DNA of 64,000 nt from Silene latifolia (GCF_048544455.1 NC_133526.1:11672001-11736000), one strand, 5' to 3'; positions 1 to 11,346 are shown, numbered from the stretch's first letter. Numbers and translations are program-made. Notes: generated from the letters alone by a model not told the origin.

Positions 1-466
1 GAGTTCTACAGTCACATCGTTTCTATTATTATTCAGCTGGAAAATACTCCTTCTAATTCAACACTACCATTACACCCACAACATGTTTCCCTGCCTCATA
101 AGTCATAAGCAATGGGGATTGATGTCAGTATGTCACCAGGTTTGTTGTATACGTAGCATCATACATTTCATACTACAAATCGAAGAATATTGGGAGTTCA
201 AAAATAAACAAATTGATTCTTGAAATAATATTAGCTTCAAAAGTTATGGTATATGGGAACGGAGTTCTCCGCACGAACTAGAAAATGGGAGTATTTTAAT
301 CAAATGCAAACAAATAATTGGAACAGAATAAGTACTAACTTTTCAAATCTCTGTTAAGCCCATTGCATTTAAGCTCCTCTTTGGCATAGTAAAACAATGT
401 GGTATCTGTCCTAGATGTGCGTGCTAACAATCATCAACTACATTAATTTATTCAATTAGTCTTCCT

Positions 467-560
467 TAAAACGGATGTTATCCGTCTTAAGGTTAAGACG
501 GGTCGAATTGGTAGCATATTGTATGAATATGGTAGAACATGACCCGTATGAATAAACTAA
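467..560. repeat. Foldback element with GACGG/CCGTC ends
   Basis: The sequence TTATCCGTCTTAAGGTTAAGACGG folds on itself around 478-500 and is followed by a second GACCCGT motif near 541. The same TCCGTC/GACGGG vocabulary recurs near 40083, 44760, 46636, 49550, 50880 and 60380. This looks like a short derivative of that MITE family. Termini and target duplication were not resolved. Confidence 0.4.
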
Positions 561-2099
561 CCATAATATAGAGTAGGTGTCATTGGGCAGTGTGCATAAA
601 TTGACCATTGGAGATTAAAAATTAATTTGTTTATATTCCCCATGCAATTTGAACGAACACTATTCTATCTTCTTCCACTACTCTCATTTCCTATTTTCAA
701 ATTTCCTATTTACAAAAGATTTCAAATCTTTTCACCTCTCAAATTATCTCTGTATTTATCTTCAATATTCAAACCCAAAAACCCAAAAAAAACCTAAAAT
801 CCGCATTCATCTTATTCTTGTTCCCAAATTAAACCCAAATTAAACCACAATTCTCTCCTTTCACCATCTTCAACTTGTCACCATTTTCATCTTTTGTTCT
901 ACCAAAAACAGATATACCATCGGCGATGAAGACATGGCTAAGAAACCTCCATCCAAAAGGTATTTTTATTTTTCGTGTTAACATTATTATTGAGATTCAA
1001 CCATAAAAATAATTACATTTGTTGGAGGTATGGAAAAATCAGTACAAAAGAAGAATTTTAATTTATTTGTTCCATCAAATTTGACTGGAGATTCATACAA
1101 AGATATATTATAGAGATTCATACATAAAAATATTACTTTGTGCTTTTATACAATATGTGACCATATTTATTTAGGTTGTGCCAAACATTTGTTTAACTAT
1201 GACTGTAGAAATGTATTGTAATAAAGTTATGGTTTGTTTTGTGATTAAAATGTCCCTTTAAAAATATGTCACCACATTTATTTTAAATGTGATCATGTTT
1301 GCTTAACTAGAATCAACGATATGTATAGATTACTGGTTTAGAGTAAATATACTTTTTGGATAAATGCTGGTAACATACTGCACAATAAGGTGAACATACT
1401 ACTTAAATCTAATATTGAAACTAATAACTGGTAATATATTGTTTAACTAAATGACAACATATTTATTATATTGTTGTAGGTTGATGATTAGCGATTGGAA
1501 TATGTTAACAAAAGCGATCGAAATGGATACTTGTAATAAAGATGAAAATGATAACATGTTGATAAATTTCAATGGAAACATAAATGATAACATGATATTG
1601 AAGTGTTTGTTTTTTGATTTTCTGGGTTTTATTTTTTGGGGTTTGTTGTTTGATCTACTTGCTTTGTTGTTTTATTTTTCTAGGTTTGTTGATTTCCTTG
1701 ATTTGTTGTTTTTGGTGGAGGGTGGACGAGAACCAAATGTGGGCAATGTCGCAATGGAAACAAATGAAAGCATTCTGAAGTGGAGGAATCAGATAAAGAT
1801 CATTCCGTCGACGAACAGTTTGAAGGTGAAGAAGATGCAGATGAAGACCAATTTGAAGGTTGTAAATAATCAGAAAGCGATTTTGATTTAAAGTTTAAAA
1901 ATGGTTACATATTTAACAATTCTGTCAACAAGTATAAAAGTGTAATATGTCGTCATTTTAATGATTGTAAAATTTATACAAATATTGTTTAAATGGTGAC
2001 ATACCAGACAACTATACATACATTTTAATGATTGTATATATGTAACCATTTGTGGAGTAGATGTTACTTGAATGGTTTTAGTGATTAACAAAAGGGTCT

Positions 2100-2325
2100 C
2101 CTCGAGAGACGGTCTCTTAATAAGCTTTATTGAGAGACCATTGTACAATTTTAAGAAAAACTGGTACTAAAGTTAATAAAATAAGTAGAAATCATGATTA
2201 ATGATAAAATGGGTACATTTATTATGTAAATAGGTACGAAATTACTATGTTACGATCAACAATAAAAGGGGTACAAAATACAAATAAAAGGGTACGAAAG
2301 ATTGGTCTCTCAATAACTTAGTAAT
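2100..2325. mobile_element. Foldback MITE with ATTGAGAGACC inverted ends
   Basis: ATTGAGAGACCA near 2128 is repeated in inverted orientation near 2305 (TTGGTCTCTCAAT). About 170 bases of GGTAC-rich AT sequence lie between them. GAGAGACC-type ends also occur at 48860-48975. The element is non-coding. Superfamily and target duplication were not determined. Confidence 0.45.
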
Positions 2326-2331
2326 TATTAT

Positions 2332-3049
2332 TAACCAATAGACAAATTACACGTGGATTAAATTTAAATGTTTTAAGTAGCCTTTTAACAATATTCAAGT
2401 CAAAAGAAAATTGCAAAGAAGTCCGATAACCATTATTTCTAGATTTCATGCAATGTTATTGATATGTGAGTATGTCATCCTCATACAATTTTAATACAAA
2501 CACAAACATAATAACTAAATAGATTATAACTATTAATTAATTCAAAACATAATAAGAATAAAAAAGTTAAATAATTCATTCGGTTATATATGCCTACTTT
2601 ATCTACCAACTTTTTGGATAAAAATGAAAAATAGGATTTTTGTAATATGTATATGAGGAAATTTTTATAATTAATTTCAAGAATTTATTTGAGAAAAGAA
2701 AAATGTTTTGTGAACTTATGGGAGATAAAAAATTATGGTAAAATAAATACAAACTATAATAATTGTGAGGAAAAACAAAAAGACCATCTATTAAATAAAA
2801 GAAATAAAAGTTAAATGAATAGGTAGATTGATACCAAATTTATTAGAGGAAAATAAAGAGTTTGTATTAATTTTTTTATGTGTTTGCTACTAATATTTTT
2901 TTATTTTGTTAGTATTATGTAACACAAGGTATTTAGAGATTACTTCTAATTAGCTAATCAAGTAATTAATATAAGTGAATTATTACTAACCAATAGAAAA
3001 ACTACACGTGTATTAAAATTAAATATTTAAGTAGCCTTTTAACCATATT
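2332..3049. repeat. Pair of direct repeats bracketing about 580 bp
   Basis: Roughly 70 bases at 2332-2400 recur in the same orientation at 2983-3049. Both copies contain ATTACTAACCAATAG-like sequence, then ACACGTG, then TTTAAGTAGCCTTTTAAC. The interval between them is AT-rich and non-coding. They may be a local duplication or the ends of a small element. Confidence 0.45.
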
Positions 3050-3170
3050 GTAGAGATAGGCCCGTTCTTTATGGTTCTTTAGAGCTGAATTGAATGTAGT
3101 TAAACTGAACTAAACTAGCTGACGCTTAACTCTTTAAATAAATTTTACACGAGACATGGTCAAACACATG

Positions 3171-3279
3171 TAGGCCTGTCAAACGGGTCGGGCAGGTCGG
3201 GTCAGAATACAGGTCGAGTCGAATACAGGTCGTGTCATATGGATCACGGGTCGGATTAGGGCCATAATATGGGTCAAAA
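3171..3279 (+). repeat. hAT-like MITE end, GGGTC-rich
   Basis: The sequence begins TAGGCCTGTCAAACGGGTC and continues with repeated GGTCG/GGGTC words. It matches the start at 23733 and, inverted, the end at 10463. The MULE sits just to its right, so the element was probably already cut or interrupted. No partner end or 8 bp duplication could be assigned. Confidence 0.4.
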
Positions 3280-3288
3280 AATAATTTA

Positions 3289-3424
3289 GGGTTTTTTTGT
3301 CAACTACTGCCTACTATAACTCATTTTTTACCAACTGCTACCTTACTAATTTTTTTTTTAAACTACTACCTAATTACTTGGTTCGGGAACATTTTAGCAC
3401 CAATTACACTCAAACCTCCAATTA
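3289..3424 (+). repeat. MULE left terminal inverted repeat
   Basis: The roughly 136 bp repeat is inverted at 8189-8322. It includes the shared words CTACCTAATTACTTGGTTCG and CAAACCTCCAATTA. It lies about 300 bp upstream of the GRF-protein start codon and so may carry that gene's promoter, as the ends of MuDR do in maize (inference). Confidence 0.9.
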
Positions 3425-3725
3425 CTTTAATCTGAGCCCTTGATTTCAACACTTAATCTTAAGTTCATATTTCTATTTCTATTTTGCCCTTATCATCAAC
3501 CTTATATCATTTAATTTGGACACTCATACTTCATTACTCTATTTACTGAAATTATTTTGTGCAACCCTAATTTTCTCTCTCAATCAATTAATCGTCTATG
3601 GTAAATCTAAACCATTACTCTTGCTTCAATTACTCGTCTCTGATCTCCTTTCTTGTTTTGAATTAGGGATTCTGCTCATTTTTTTTTGCAATAAATCTGG
3701 GTTTTTTATTTAGGGTTCTATAACA

Positions 3726-4175
3726 ATGACAAAAGGGGTTTTTCCTGAAAGAAATTTCAAGGCCATCAAATGTGCTTGTGGGGTTCCAGTTGTTCTGTTG
3801 AGGTCATGGACACATGACAATCCGGGTCGTAGGTTCCTTAGATGCAAGTTTTCAAACCCTGATTCAAGTCGTGGTTGCGGCTATTTTAGCTGGTACGATG
3901 AAGTACAGCAGGAATGGCAGAAGAACACAATCAATCAGTTGATATTGGAGAAAAAAGTTCTCCATTGTGACCTTGTGATGAATAAATCTAAAGTTGCTCA
4001 TTTGAAGGAACAAAACAACAAGCTTAAGGAAGCTAATGTCCTACTTAAGCAAATCAATGAGAATGTCAATGTGGACAATGGAGAAAGCAGTATGAATGGT
4101 TGTAGAGCAATGTATAAATGCTTTGTTGTTGTTTGCATTTTAGTGGTCCTCTTTAGCATTATAATGAAAGTGTAA
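3726..4175 (+). CDS. GRF-type zinc-finger membrane protein carried by the MULE
   Basis: The protein has 149 residues and an intact frame. Residues 16-56 form a GRF zinc finger: C16/C18, the G34-R35-R36-F37 signature, C40, C51 and an F-x-W near 54-56. Such modules bind nucleic acid in other proteins. Residues about 60-112 are charged and heptad-like, probably a coiled coil. Residues about 130-147 are a hydrophobic single membrane span at the extreme C-terminus, giving a tail-anchored plan. The gene lies wholly inside the transposon, starts near the left inverted repeat and converges on the transposase gene. Similar small GRF proteins are common in plant genomes. Its role for the element is unknown. 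It occupies the place of mudrB in MuDR but shows no similarity that I can see. It may instead be a captured host gene. Confidence 0.8.
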   Translation: MTKGVFPERNFKAIKCACGVPVVLLRSWTHDNPGRRFLRCKFSNPDSSRGCGYFSWYDEVQQEWQKNTINQLILEKKVLHCDLVMNKSKVAHLKEQNNKLKEANVLLKQINENVNVDNGESSMNGCRAMYKCFVVVCILVVLFSIIMKV

Positions 4176-4514
4176 GGATGTTGTGGTAGTTAAAGCTAAA
4201 AAATTGGACAATTTTTTGATGTGCGGTTTTAAAGCTTTTAATGAAAGGATTATGTAATTGTTGTTCATCTTTATTGTGGCAATGCTTTTTACTCATTGTA
4301 CTTCAATAACCAGATCCCATAATGCAATTATTGAAAGATTTAATTGAACATGGGGCACTCAAATTACTTTTCAAAACTCATAAATTGTCTTACAAACTGA
4401 GCATATCCTTAAAAACTGATAAATTGTCTTACAAACAGAATAATACTTCTAAATAAATAGTTCAGCAAAATATGGAATCATAAGGGTTGAGAATTATAAC
4501 ACAATCATCAATAT

Positions 4515-6658
4515 TCAAAACCAAGCCCTTCTCCTTGAAACAGTTGCAGATGGGGCATTGTTGACACTAGCATGATGAGTTTCTTGAACACTTTGATGCT
4601 GACCTGATATCTGTTCTACCATAGCAGCATCTTGTGCCTTTTTGGCTTTCCTTTTAGCAGCTCCCTCTCTAACCTTTTTGCTCCAAGCTGATTTACTCAT
4701 ACCTCTTGTTGCAGCTACTTTCTCCTTAGCTTGAGTCTTTGGTGGGTTTTTACAAGTTTTCTTGTTATATCCATTCCCTCCACACCTACCACAAGTTCTT
4801 GTCTGCCTAAGCTTTTTGGTCTGTCCATTGCTTCCTTCCCCTACTTCTCTTCTCCTCTTCTTTAGCTTAGGCCTCCCAGGAAGCTTCTTAAATGGTGGTG
4901 GAGTAGGGGCTGCCATGTCAACCTTCTCCCAGTCTTTATGGCCAGGCATTGCTGCAATAGGGTGTTGAAAGGCTTTGATATAGGTGGTTTTGTTGTAACA
5001 TTCATCAACATAATCAAGGACTTCTTGTCTTTGGTCCCTAATGTAAAACATTGCATGTGGACAAGGAATACCTGTGAGATCCCAACTCTTACAAGAACAA
5101 GTCCTTCTTGTCAAATTAACAGTCTTCTGTTTTCCCCTATGGTCAACCTCAAACTCACCACTGAAAGAAGGAATTAAGTAGCAAAACCTTGTTTCATTCT
5201 CCACCCATTTCAAATACTCATTCACAAAGGGCATTACTTTACCCTCATAACCTTCACCACCAATTCTTTTATCATAGTGCCTTTTCATGACATACCTTCT
5301 TATCCACTCCATTAAACTAATGATAGGTTTATCCCTTGCTGGCTTTAATACTGCATTGAATGACTCACACATGTTATTCAATAACATGTTAGACTTGCTG
5401 GTTGTTGAGAAAGCATGCCTTGACCAGTGTTTTGGGGGTATGGCAGCTAGGTATTCATATGCTACTTGGTTCAAGAATTGAATACCCTTCATTTCACTTA
5501 TGAATTTAGCTTGAGATGTACTTCTTGCAGCCTTCCAAAATGCTTCTTTAAACAGTCCCCCTGGCCATTGTAGCTTGAAATTAGCCCATATATGTCTTGC
5601 ACAAAGTCTGATTTCTGCCTTTGGAGTGACTCCATTGAAACCCTCCAATAAACCTTATCAGTACAATGAGTAATGCAAAGTAAGAAGATTGAACAGTAAC
5701 AATAAAAATTATCATTGAACATTGAATTGAACAATGAATTGTACATTGAACATACCTTTTGTCCTGTCGACATTATAGTCATCCTTGTCCATCCATCCTC
5801 CTTTTCCAGATCTTCCATAAGTAAGGTCAAAAACCATGTCCAAGTTTGGTTATTTTCTACCTCTACCACAACCCAGGCCACAAGATATATGTTGTTGTTA
5901 GCATCCATACTAACAACCACTAAACACATTCCTGGGTATGGGCCTTTAAGATGGCAACCATCTACCCCTATTAGAGGCCTACAACCAGCCAGGAAACCAA
6001 CCTTGCATGCCTTCAAACACACATACATTCTTTGAAACTGAAGGGGTGGGTTTTCAACATTATCCACAAGAACAATGACAATAGAACCTGGGTTATACTT
6101 CCTCAAAGCATGGGCATACTCCCAAACCCTACCATATTCATCAGCCCCATCACCATTTATAATAAGTCTTGCTCTAGCCCTAGTTAACCAAGCTTGGTGA
6201 TAACTTATTTTTACCCCCAATGTTCTGTATACATTTCTCACAAATGAACTCAACTCCCAATTAGGGTTTTCCCTCCAATCCTCAAGATACTTTTCAGCTA
6301 AATACTCAGAAGAAACTTTTGAATTGACTCCTTTAAAGGAGCATGTGTGTGTCAAATTCAGTGTCCTAATCTCCATATACTCTTTAGTAGTTGTTGTTGT
6401 TGTGGCATATAATGTAAATGGACACAAAAATTGTTTACAAACACACCTTATTTTACTTCCGACCTTGTCCCATGGACACTTGCATTTTTGTTTGCAATAA
6501 GCTCTCACAATGTTCTTACCATTATGTAAAAAGTAGTACTCATACCTGTTCTCAATAGCATGTGCTCTAAGGGCATCCCTTAGTACTTCAACAGAACAGA
6601 ACTTCAAACCAACCTCCAAGTGCAACTTCTTCTTAAAGTATGTGTTAGGGTTGAAGAT
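4515..6658 (-). pseudogene. MULE transposase, MuDR class, disrupted
   Basis: Exon 1 runs from about 6658 to 5756 and exon 2 from 5653 to 4515. The intron (GT at 5755-5754, AG at 5655-5654) is about 102 bp. Visible parts, in order, are an N-terminal MuDR-type DNA-binding region, the first catalytic Asp in GVDGCHLKG, a second Asp in DRTKG, the C-x-x-H of RLCARHIWANF, a SWIM zinc finger (CSC then CPH), and a C-terminal zinc knuckle CGRCGGNGYNKKTC whose usual His is Tyr. The frame slips by one base at about 5769-5770, just before the second Asp; reading on in the next frame restores DRTKG and the correct intron phase. A second slip lies in an A-run near 6658-6664, where the upstream frame joins. 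An active enzyme from this copy is unlikely. Confidence 0.85.
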
Positions 6659-6726
6659 TTTTTGTCAACTCCTTCATCCTCTGAACCTCCAAGACTTCTG
6701 AGATCATCAGATAAGTTATGTTCCTC

Positions 6727-7689
6727 TTATAAATCCTCTAAAAATGAAGCTTTCTTTTTTCCTCCCTCCTCATTTTTTTGAAATAGATCATCAGCCACAA
6801 GGTCCTCCTCTACAACCTTTATATCAGAATCAAGTAGGTCAGAATCTTCTTTACCTTCTTCCTCTACCAACTGTTTTCTTTTACCACTCTTTGGTTTTCT
6901 ATCCTTGTCTTTACTTACTTCTTTCTTGTTCCCTACTAAGTTCCTTTTACCAACAACTTTTGATTTTCCCTTAACCTTCTCACTCACATTCTTCTTGCCT
7001 TTCTCACCACCAACAGTAGCTGAACCATCCACCTGATCTTTACCAAATACAGATCCACCCACCAGATCTCCAACAAATACAGAACTACCTCCCTGCTGTT
7101 CACCACCAACAGATCTAACTCTCTGTTGTTCACCACCTACAGATCCACCCAAATTATCTGAAAGACCAAAATATCCACCAACTCTTTGTTGTCTCCTAAA
7201 TGGTAGTTTTTCAGGGGTTGGATGAATAACCTGCAGTGCTGGTATGTCAAGGGGAATGTCCTTTTCAAGACCTCGAGAAGAAGTGGGCTTTGTGTAGTTG
7301 GGTTTTTTTGTTGAAGAAGTGGGCTTTTTGTGTCCAAGATTAGGATTACTTTTACCTGGACTTGAAAAAGGGATAACCCTAGTAGTGACATACAAGTCCA
7401 GCTTGTTGTCCTTATCTCTTGTTTTTAACACAGCAGACATATCTCTATCCCCTAATATAATGGTTCTACCAACATTCATTGCTAACCCAGGTTTTTTATA
7501 ACAAATAAAAACACTCACATTTTGCCCAACTACTTTTTTGGCTTCATTCACTAACAAGCAATAACTGAGGCTATTACTACTAATACCAAATAAAGACATG
7601 TACTCCACCAACATACACACTTTTTCCAGTAGTGACCGAAAATGCCCACCCACATGAAGACTGATATCTATAGTTAATGGTGTCACCAT
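6727..7689 (-). pseudogene. MULE PB1-like N-terminal region of the transposase gene
   Basis: The open frame of 320 residues starts with MVTPLTIDISLHVGGHF, the PB1-like module found at the front of many plant MULE transposases. A low-complexity Gly/Lys/Glu-rich linker follows (repeated VGGEQQ and KSKVVGKR types). It ends at a TAA at 6727-6729. Beyond it the same frame continues in acidic sequence to about 6660 and would then join the transposase after a one-base shift. It is therefore probably the 5' part of one long gene rather than an independent one. The start codon lies about 500 bp inside the right inverted repeat. Confidence 0.75.
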
Positions 7690-8188
7690 CTTAAAAAGTA
7701 GACAATATTAAAATGGGAAAAAACCAAAACCAAAGAAGCAAAAGAGGACAAATTATGGAATAAATAAAGGAGCAAAAGAGGACAAATTCCAAGTAAGAAG
7801 AATAAATTAATCTACTTACACTAACAATACTACTTTAAGAATAACACAATACTATAAAAAAAATAGGACGAATCCATTAAATAAAAGCAATAAAACAATC
7901 ATTAAAGGGAATAAGACAGACGAATATTCTAAATAATTAACAAAAAATTACAAGTTTTAGGGAGAGAGAAACAAACCTGTAATACAAGTGAAATTTGGGG
8001 GTAATAAGACGATTGAAAGCTTGAAATATGGGAATGATGTTGAATCTATGAGAATAGCAGTACCAATTAAATGGGAAGAAAATTAGGGTTTTAAGATTAA
8101 TTGATTTTCAAGATGATAGAGATTGTGAGAGTGTAATTTTTGGGGTTTTTTTACTTGAAAATGAGGGTATTTTAGACATGAAATGGAC

Positions 8189-8322
8189 TAATTGGAGGTT
8201 TGAGGGTAATTGGTGCTAAAATGTTCCCGAACCAAGTAATTAGGTAGTAGTTTAAAAAAAAAATAGTTAGGTAGCAGTTGGTAAAAAATGAGTTATATTA
8301 GGTAGTAGTTGACAAAAAACCC
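8189..8322 (-). repeat. MULE right terminal inverted repeat
   Basis: This is the inverted partner of 3289-3424. It is followed by AATAATTTA at 8323-8331, identical to the word left of the element. It is probably the promoter side of the transposase gene (inference). Confidence 0.9.
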
Positions 8323-8331
8323 AATAATTTA

Positions 8332-9437
8332 TAGCGTTTTTTTTAGTATGAATGTACTGGTAAAGCAAAGATGGAAGGCTCTCTCTCTAGAAAAAGGGAA
8401 GAGAGAGTGTTCTCTCAAAAGCAAAATAAAAACTCAAGAAATAAGGAAGGATTTGGCAGTTTTCTTCTCCCAGATCTTGATCTTTCTATGTCTCAATTCT
8501 TTACTTACTTTTTTACTATCTTTTTATATCTCAAAGATAACATAGACATTCATCTTCTTTATAAGAAGAGAGAAATATTTATTTTCAGTCGTTTTCCTTT
8601 GATTTATTTTACCTTTTTTTATTAAGACTAGACTTTATTGGCTCTCCATTTTAGCCTAAGAGAGTTATATTTAGTCATTTGTCTTGCTTATAGAAGGTTT
8701 AGTTAAATCAAGGATCTAAATAGCATATTTTTGGAGTTAAATCTCACGATTTGGTTTAAGCTTAACTTGGAGATTATGGAGAGCAAACACCTGTATTCAG
8801 ATCTGATTTTTTTTTTTTTTTAATAAGGTAAAAAAACTAGATTGGTCGATATCAATCTATAATATCCTTGCGGATACGAAAGATAAAAGAAAAACAATGG
8901 TTTTCAATCATCAAAGATCAAGCATAATAAAAGGGCATCAAGAGGAAATCTCAAGATGAATTTCACTTTAAATCCCCAACAAAGAATTAAAGAATAATAG
9001 AAAAAAAAAACTTAAGATATAGACTACCAAAATTATAAAAAGTGCAGATAATGCTAAATAGGGAACAAGAAGACCTCAAAATGTGGAGAAAATACATTGA
9101 GATTTCAGTAGAAATTCTTGATTTAAGATTTGATTTGTTTATCATTGTTTGGACTCATCAAGTTCTTTTTCAATTGCTTGTTTTGAGAGTACTTGCAGCT
9201 TGTTTCTTTTTTGTTATTGGAAATTTGCTTTAGCTATTGTTTTTTCGGTCTTAGTGAGTTTGGTGTTTTTTTTTTGGGATTTTAAAGGCTTTGGCTTTCT
9301 GTTTGATAGTCGTCGTCTTCTTGCCTTATTTTCTTTCCCGGTTACGTGTATCGTATTTTCTGGTAATTGAAAATCTTTTGATTTTCTTTACTTTCCTCAT
9401 CCGTAAGGATGTTATGGGTTGATCTTAGATTAACCTA
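8332..9437. other. Gene-free stretch right of the MULE
   Basis: Two overlapping short frames start near 8309-8371, but no domain is visible. The CT/GA-rich start near 8376 resembles the 5' leaders of some plant LINEs, a weak resemblance only. ATCCTTGCGGAT near 8865 is matched in inverted form by ATCCGTAAGGAT near 9400, which could mark the ends of an old element. Confidence 0.35.
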
Positions 9438-9733
9438 GGAGTCGTTTGGTTCGCTATAGGAAGATAAAATTCTCGGGAAGATTAAATTCATATGAACTTG
9501 AAAATCACATGAATTGTGTAAATGTTGTTTGGTTGAATGTGAGAACTTCAATTCATGTGGGAACTCCCACTTACCTAGGGGGGGCTAGGTAAGTGACTTC
9601 CTCCATTATGTAGGAATTGAAGTTCCATAGGAAGTTCTACTTCCCATGAATTGAGCAACCAAACAAGACTCCATTTAGCCACTTCCCATGATTTCCCAAT
9701 TCCCATGATTTTAAAAGGCAACCAAACAACCCC
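9438..9733. mobile_element. Tourist-like MITE (PIF/Harbinger)
   Basis: The ends are GGAGTCGTTTGGTTC and, inverted, GGGGTTGTTTGGTTG. CTA is present on both flanks (9435-9437 and 9734-9736), the 3 bp duplication of this superfamily. The 296 bp body is non-coding and largely self-complementary. Confidence 0.75.
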
Positions 9734-9918
9734 CTAGTTTATTTTCCTTATAAAAAAAAGGTCTTTTTTAAACGATTTTTTTAATTAAAAAAATAATTTG
9801 TAAAAACGTAAAATATATTTAAAATTAATATTTTAATCATATTCAATGTTTATAATAATTATATTGACATAATTATTAAAATAAAGTTTTTTAATAATTA
9901 TTTTACTATTAAGTATTA

Positions 9919-10176
9919 CTCCCTCCGATCCAGACAAATTGTAACATAAGAAAATTGGGTTATTTAAGAAAAGGTGGAAAAATGTGGGGTAAAGTTGGAA
10001 AGTTTGATTGGGACCACATGAAATGAATTGTGTAATTAAACAATGAGTTGTAAATAGGTAGTGGACTAGTGGATGTATGGGTAATCTAGTCATTTTTCAG
10101 GCCAAAGATGGTATGTTACCATTGGCGTGGATCGTCTGTTTTAGGTAAGTGTTACAATCTGTTTGAATAAGAGGGA
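9919..10176. mobile_element. Stowaway MITE
   Basis: The left end CTCCCTCCGATCCAGACAAA is answered by an inverted right end reading TCCCTCTTATTCAAACAGA. TA precedes the left end. It is AT-rich and non-coding, typical of Tc1/mariner-derived Stowaway elements. Confidence 0.7.
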
Positions 10177-10309
10177 TTATAAAAGTTATATAAAATTGAC
10201 TTTTTAGTTGTTTTTGTAATTTCTAATAATAAAAAAAAATTAACTATTTTTTCAAATTTTCAAATATGATATATAAATATTAATATTTTAATAGAATTCT
10301 TGATTTATC

Positions 10310-10463
10310 TTTGACCTAACGGGTCGACTCGTTCGGGTCGGTTCTCAACCCTAAAATAACGGGTTATTTCGGGTTCGGTCAAACGGGTCGAGGGTAAAAA
10401 AAACCGTATTTGTAACCCTAAAAAAAACGGTCAGGCGGGTCGGGGCGAGTTTTGACAGGTCTA
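10310..10463 (-). repeat. hAT-like MITE end, GGGTCG-rich
   Basis: Read on the minus strand it begins TAGACCTGTCAAAACTCGCC, matching the element starts at 3171 and 23733. It is rich in ACGGGTC words. The other end was not found. Confidence 0.4.
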
Positions 10464-10533
10464 ACTGTACATGTAAACTCTTGTATAAGTATTTAAAATC
10501 ATCATACACTATGGACACATGTAGTTATATATA

Positions 10534-10741
10534 CTCCCTCCGTTCCGATCAATTGTTGTCCTTTGATTTTGGCACCAAGATTAAGGAAAGAGGAAGAGAC
10601 CAATTATAAGATGACAAGTGGATCCAATTGAGTGTGAAAAATCAAATTGTCCATCAAATGCAATACTAAAATAGAAAGAACAACAAATGACTGACACACC
10701 CCAAAATAGAATAGGACAACAAATGACCAGGACAGAGGGAG
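10534..10741. mobile_element. Stowaway MITE, GTTCCGATCAATTG subfamily
   Basis: The ends are CTCCCTCCGTTCCGATCA and, inverted, CTCCCTCTGTCCTGGTCA. TA flanks both sides. It belongs to the same subfamily as 31005-31226 and 40314-40521 (GACCGGGACGGAG ends). Non-coding, 208 bp. Confidence 0.85.
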
Positions 10742-10974
10742 TATCTAACTTTCGTCCCATAATGCGATGCAAAAACAACCACAAATATATACTACTATAC
10801 AACCTGTTGTACAAGAGCATTGTACAACCATGACAAATCTAGCCGAATTTAATTGTGTATTTTTTTCGAGCTTTTATGATTTTTTATTTATATTAAATTT
10901 TTTTGATGTCAAAATTAAAATCTAATTGTGCTTATATATATACTATTCATGAGTTTCATTATAATTTATTTAAA

Positions 10975-11105
10975 ACCAATATTTTTTATAATGGAGCTCA
11001 GATTCTTCCAAACAAAGCTCGTAATGTGTAAGTTTAAGCTCAAATAATTCATTATAAAGCTCAGATTCTTTTCTATACAACCAATACAACTGATTGTATA
11101 GTTTA
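10975..11105 (-). repeat. Dispersed repeat shared with 47378-47510
   Basis: The reverse complement carries TTGTATTGGTTGTATAG, GAGCTTTATAATG and GAGCTCCATTATAAAAA in the same order and spacing as 47378-47510. No coding capacity. Its family was not identified. Confidence 0.55.
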
Positions 11106-11346
11106 CCTACTGAAAAACAATGATGTAGCACTGATAGAGGTATAGGAACTAGTGCTGAGCAAGTTCAGGTCGGAACCGGATAATTGACGGATCAGACCGG
11201 ACCTAAATTTAGGTCCAATTCTCGGTCCACAATTTTTGAAATTTCGGACCAGCTCGATCCAAGATCGGTTATTTTCAGTCTGACCAAAATTTAGGTGTTT
11301 TGCGACTAATTTTCGCAAATTTATAAAGTAATCAAGTATTCTTTTT

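Larger units (their letters stand above)
1..3279. other. Gene-poor AT-rich flank
   Basis: No intact gene was recognised in this stretch. It holds short foldback and repeat pieces that are listed separately. At 926-1890 there are a start codon in a plausible context, a possible intron and, in one frame near 1790-1855, a short acidic stretch rich in D and E. This could be the relic of a nuclear protein gene, but no domain could be named and the open frames are short and unlinked. The first 460 bases show nothing that I can assign. Confidence 0.4.
3289..8322. mobile_element. Complete two-gene Mutator-like element (MULE)
   Basis: This is a 5,034 bp DNA transposon bounded by inverted repeats at 3289-3424 and 8189-8322. 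Both begin GGGTTTTTTGTCAACTAC and differ at only a few positions. The 9 bp word AATAATTTA flanks it on both sides (3280-3288 and 8323-8331), the duplication length expected for Mutator insertion. Inside, a PB1-like/transposase gene reads on the minus strand from the right end, and a GRF zinc-finger gene reads on the plus strand from the left end, so the genes converge near 4175-4515. The transposase gene carries an in-frame stop and two apparent frameshifts. The perfect duplication and well-matched ends suggest a fairly young insertion. Confidence 0.92.

Noticed and set aside
1451-1891. A 146-codon protein with a hydrophobic middle
   Set aside because: Phe/Leu richness reflects T-rich DNA. 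No homologous domain is visible, and a better acidic stretch occurs in a different frame near 1790-1855.
8309-8625. Small gene right of the MULE
   Set aside because: Two overlapping frames share the same start region. The CT/GA bias explains them and no domain is seen.
3171-10463. A single hAT-like element from 3171 to 10463 with the MULE inside
   Set aside because: The two ends look compatible, but the flanking 8 bp words do not match and unrelated MITEs lie between. They were kept as separate ends.
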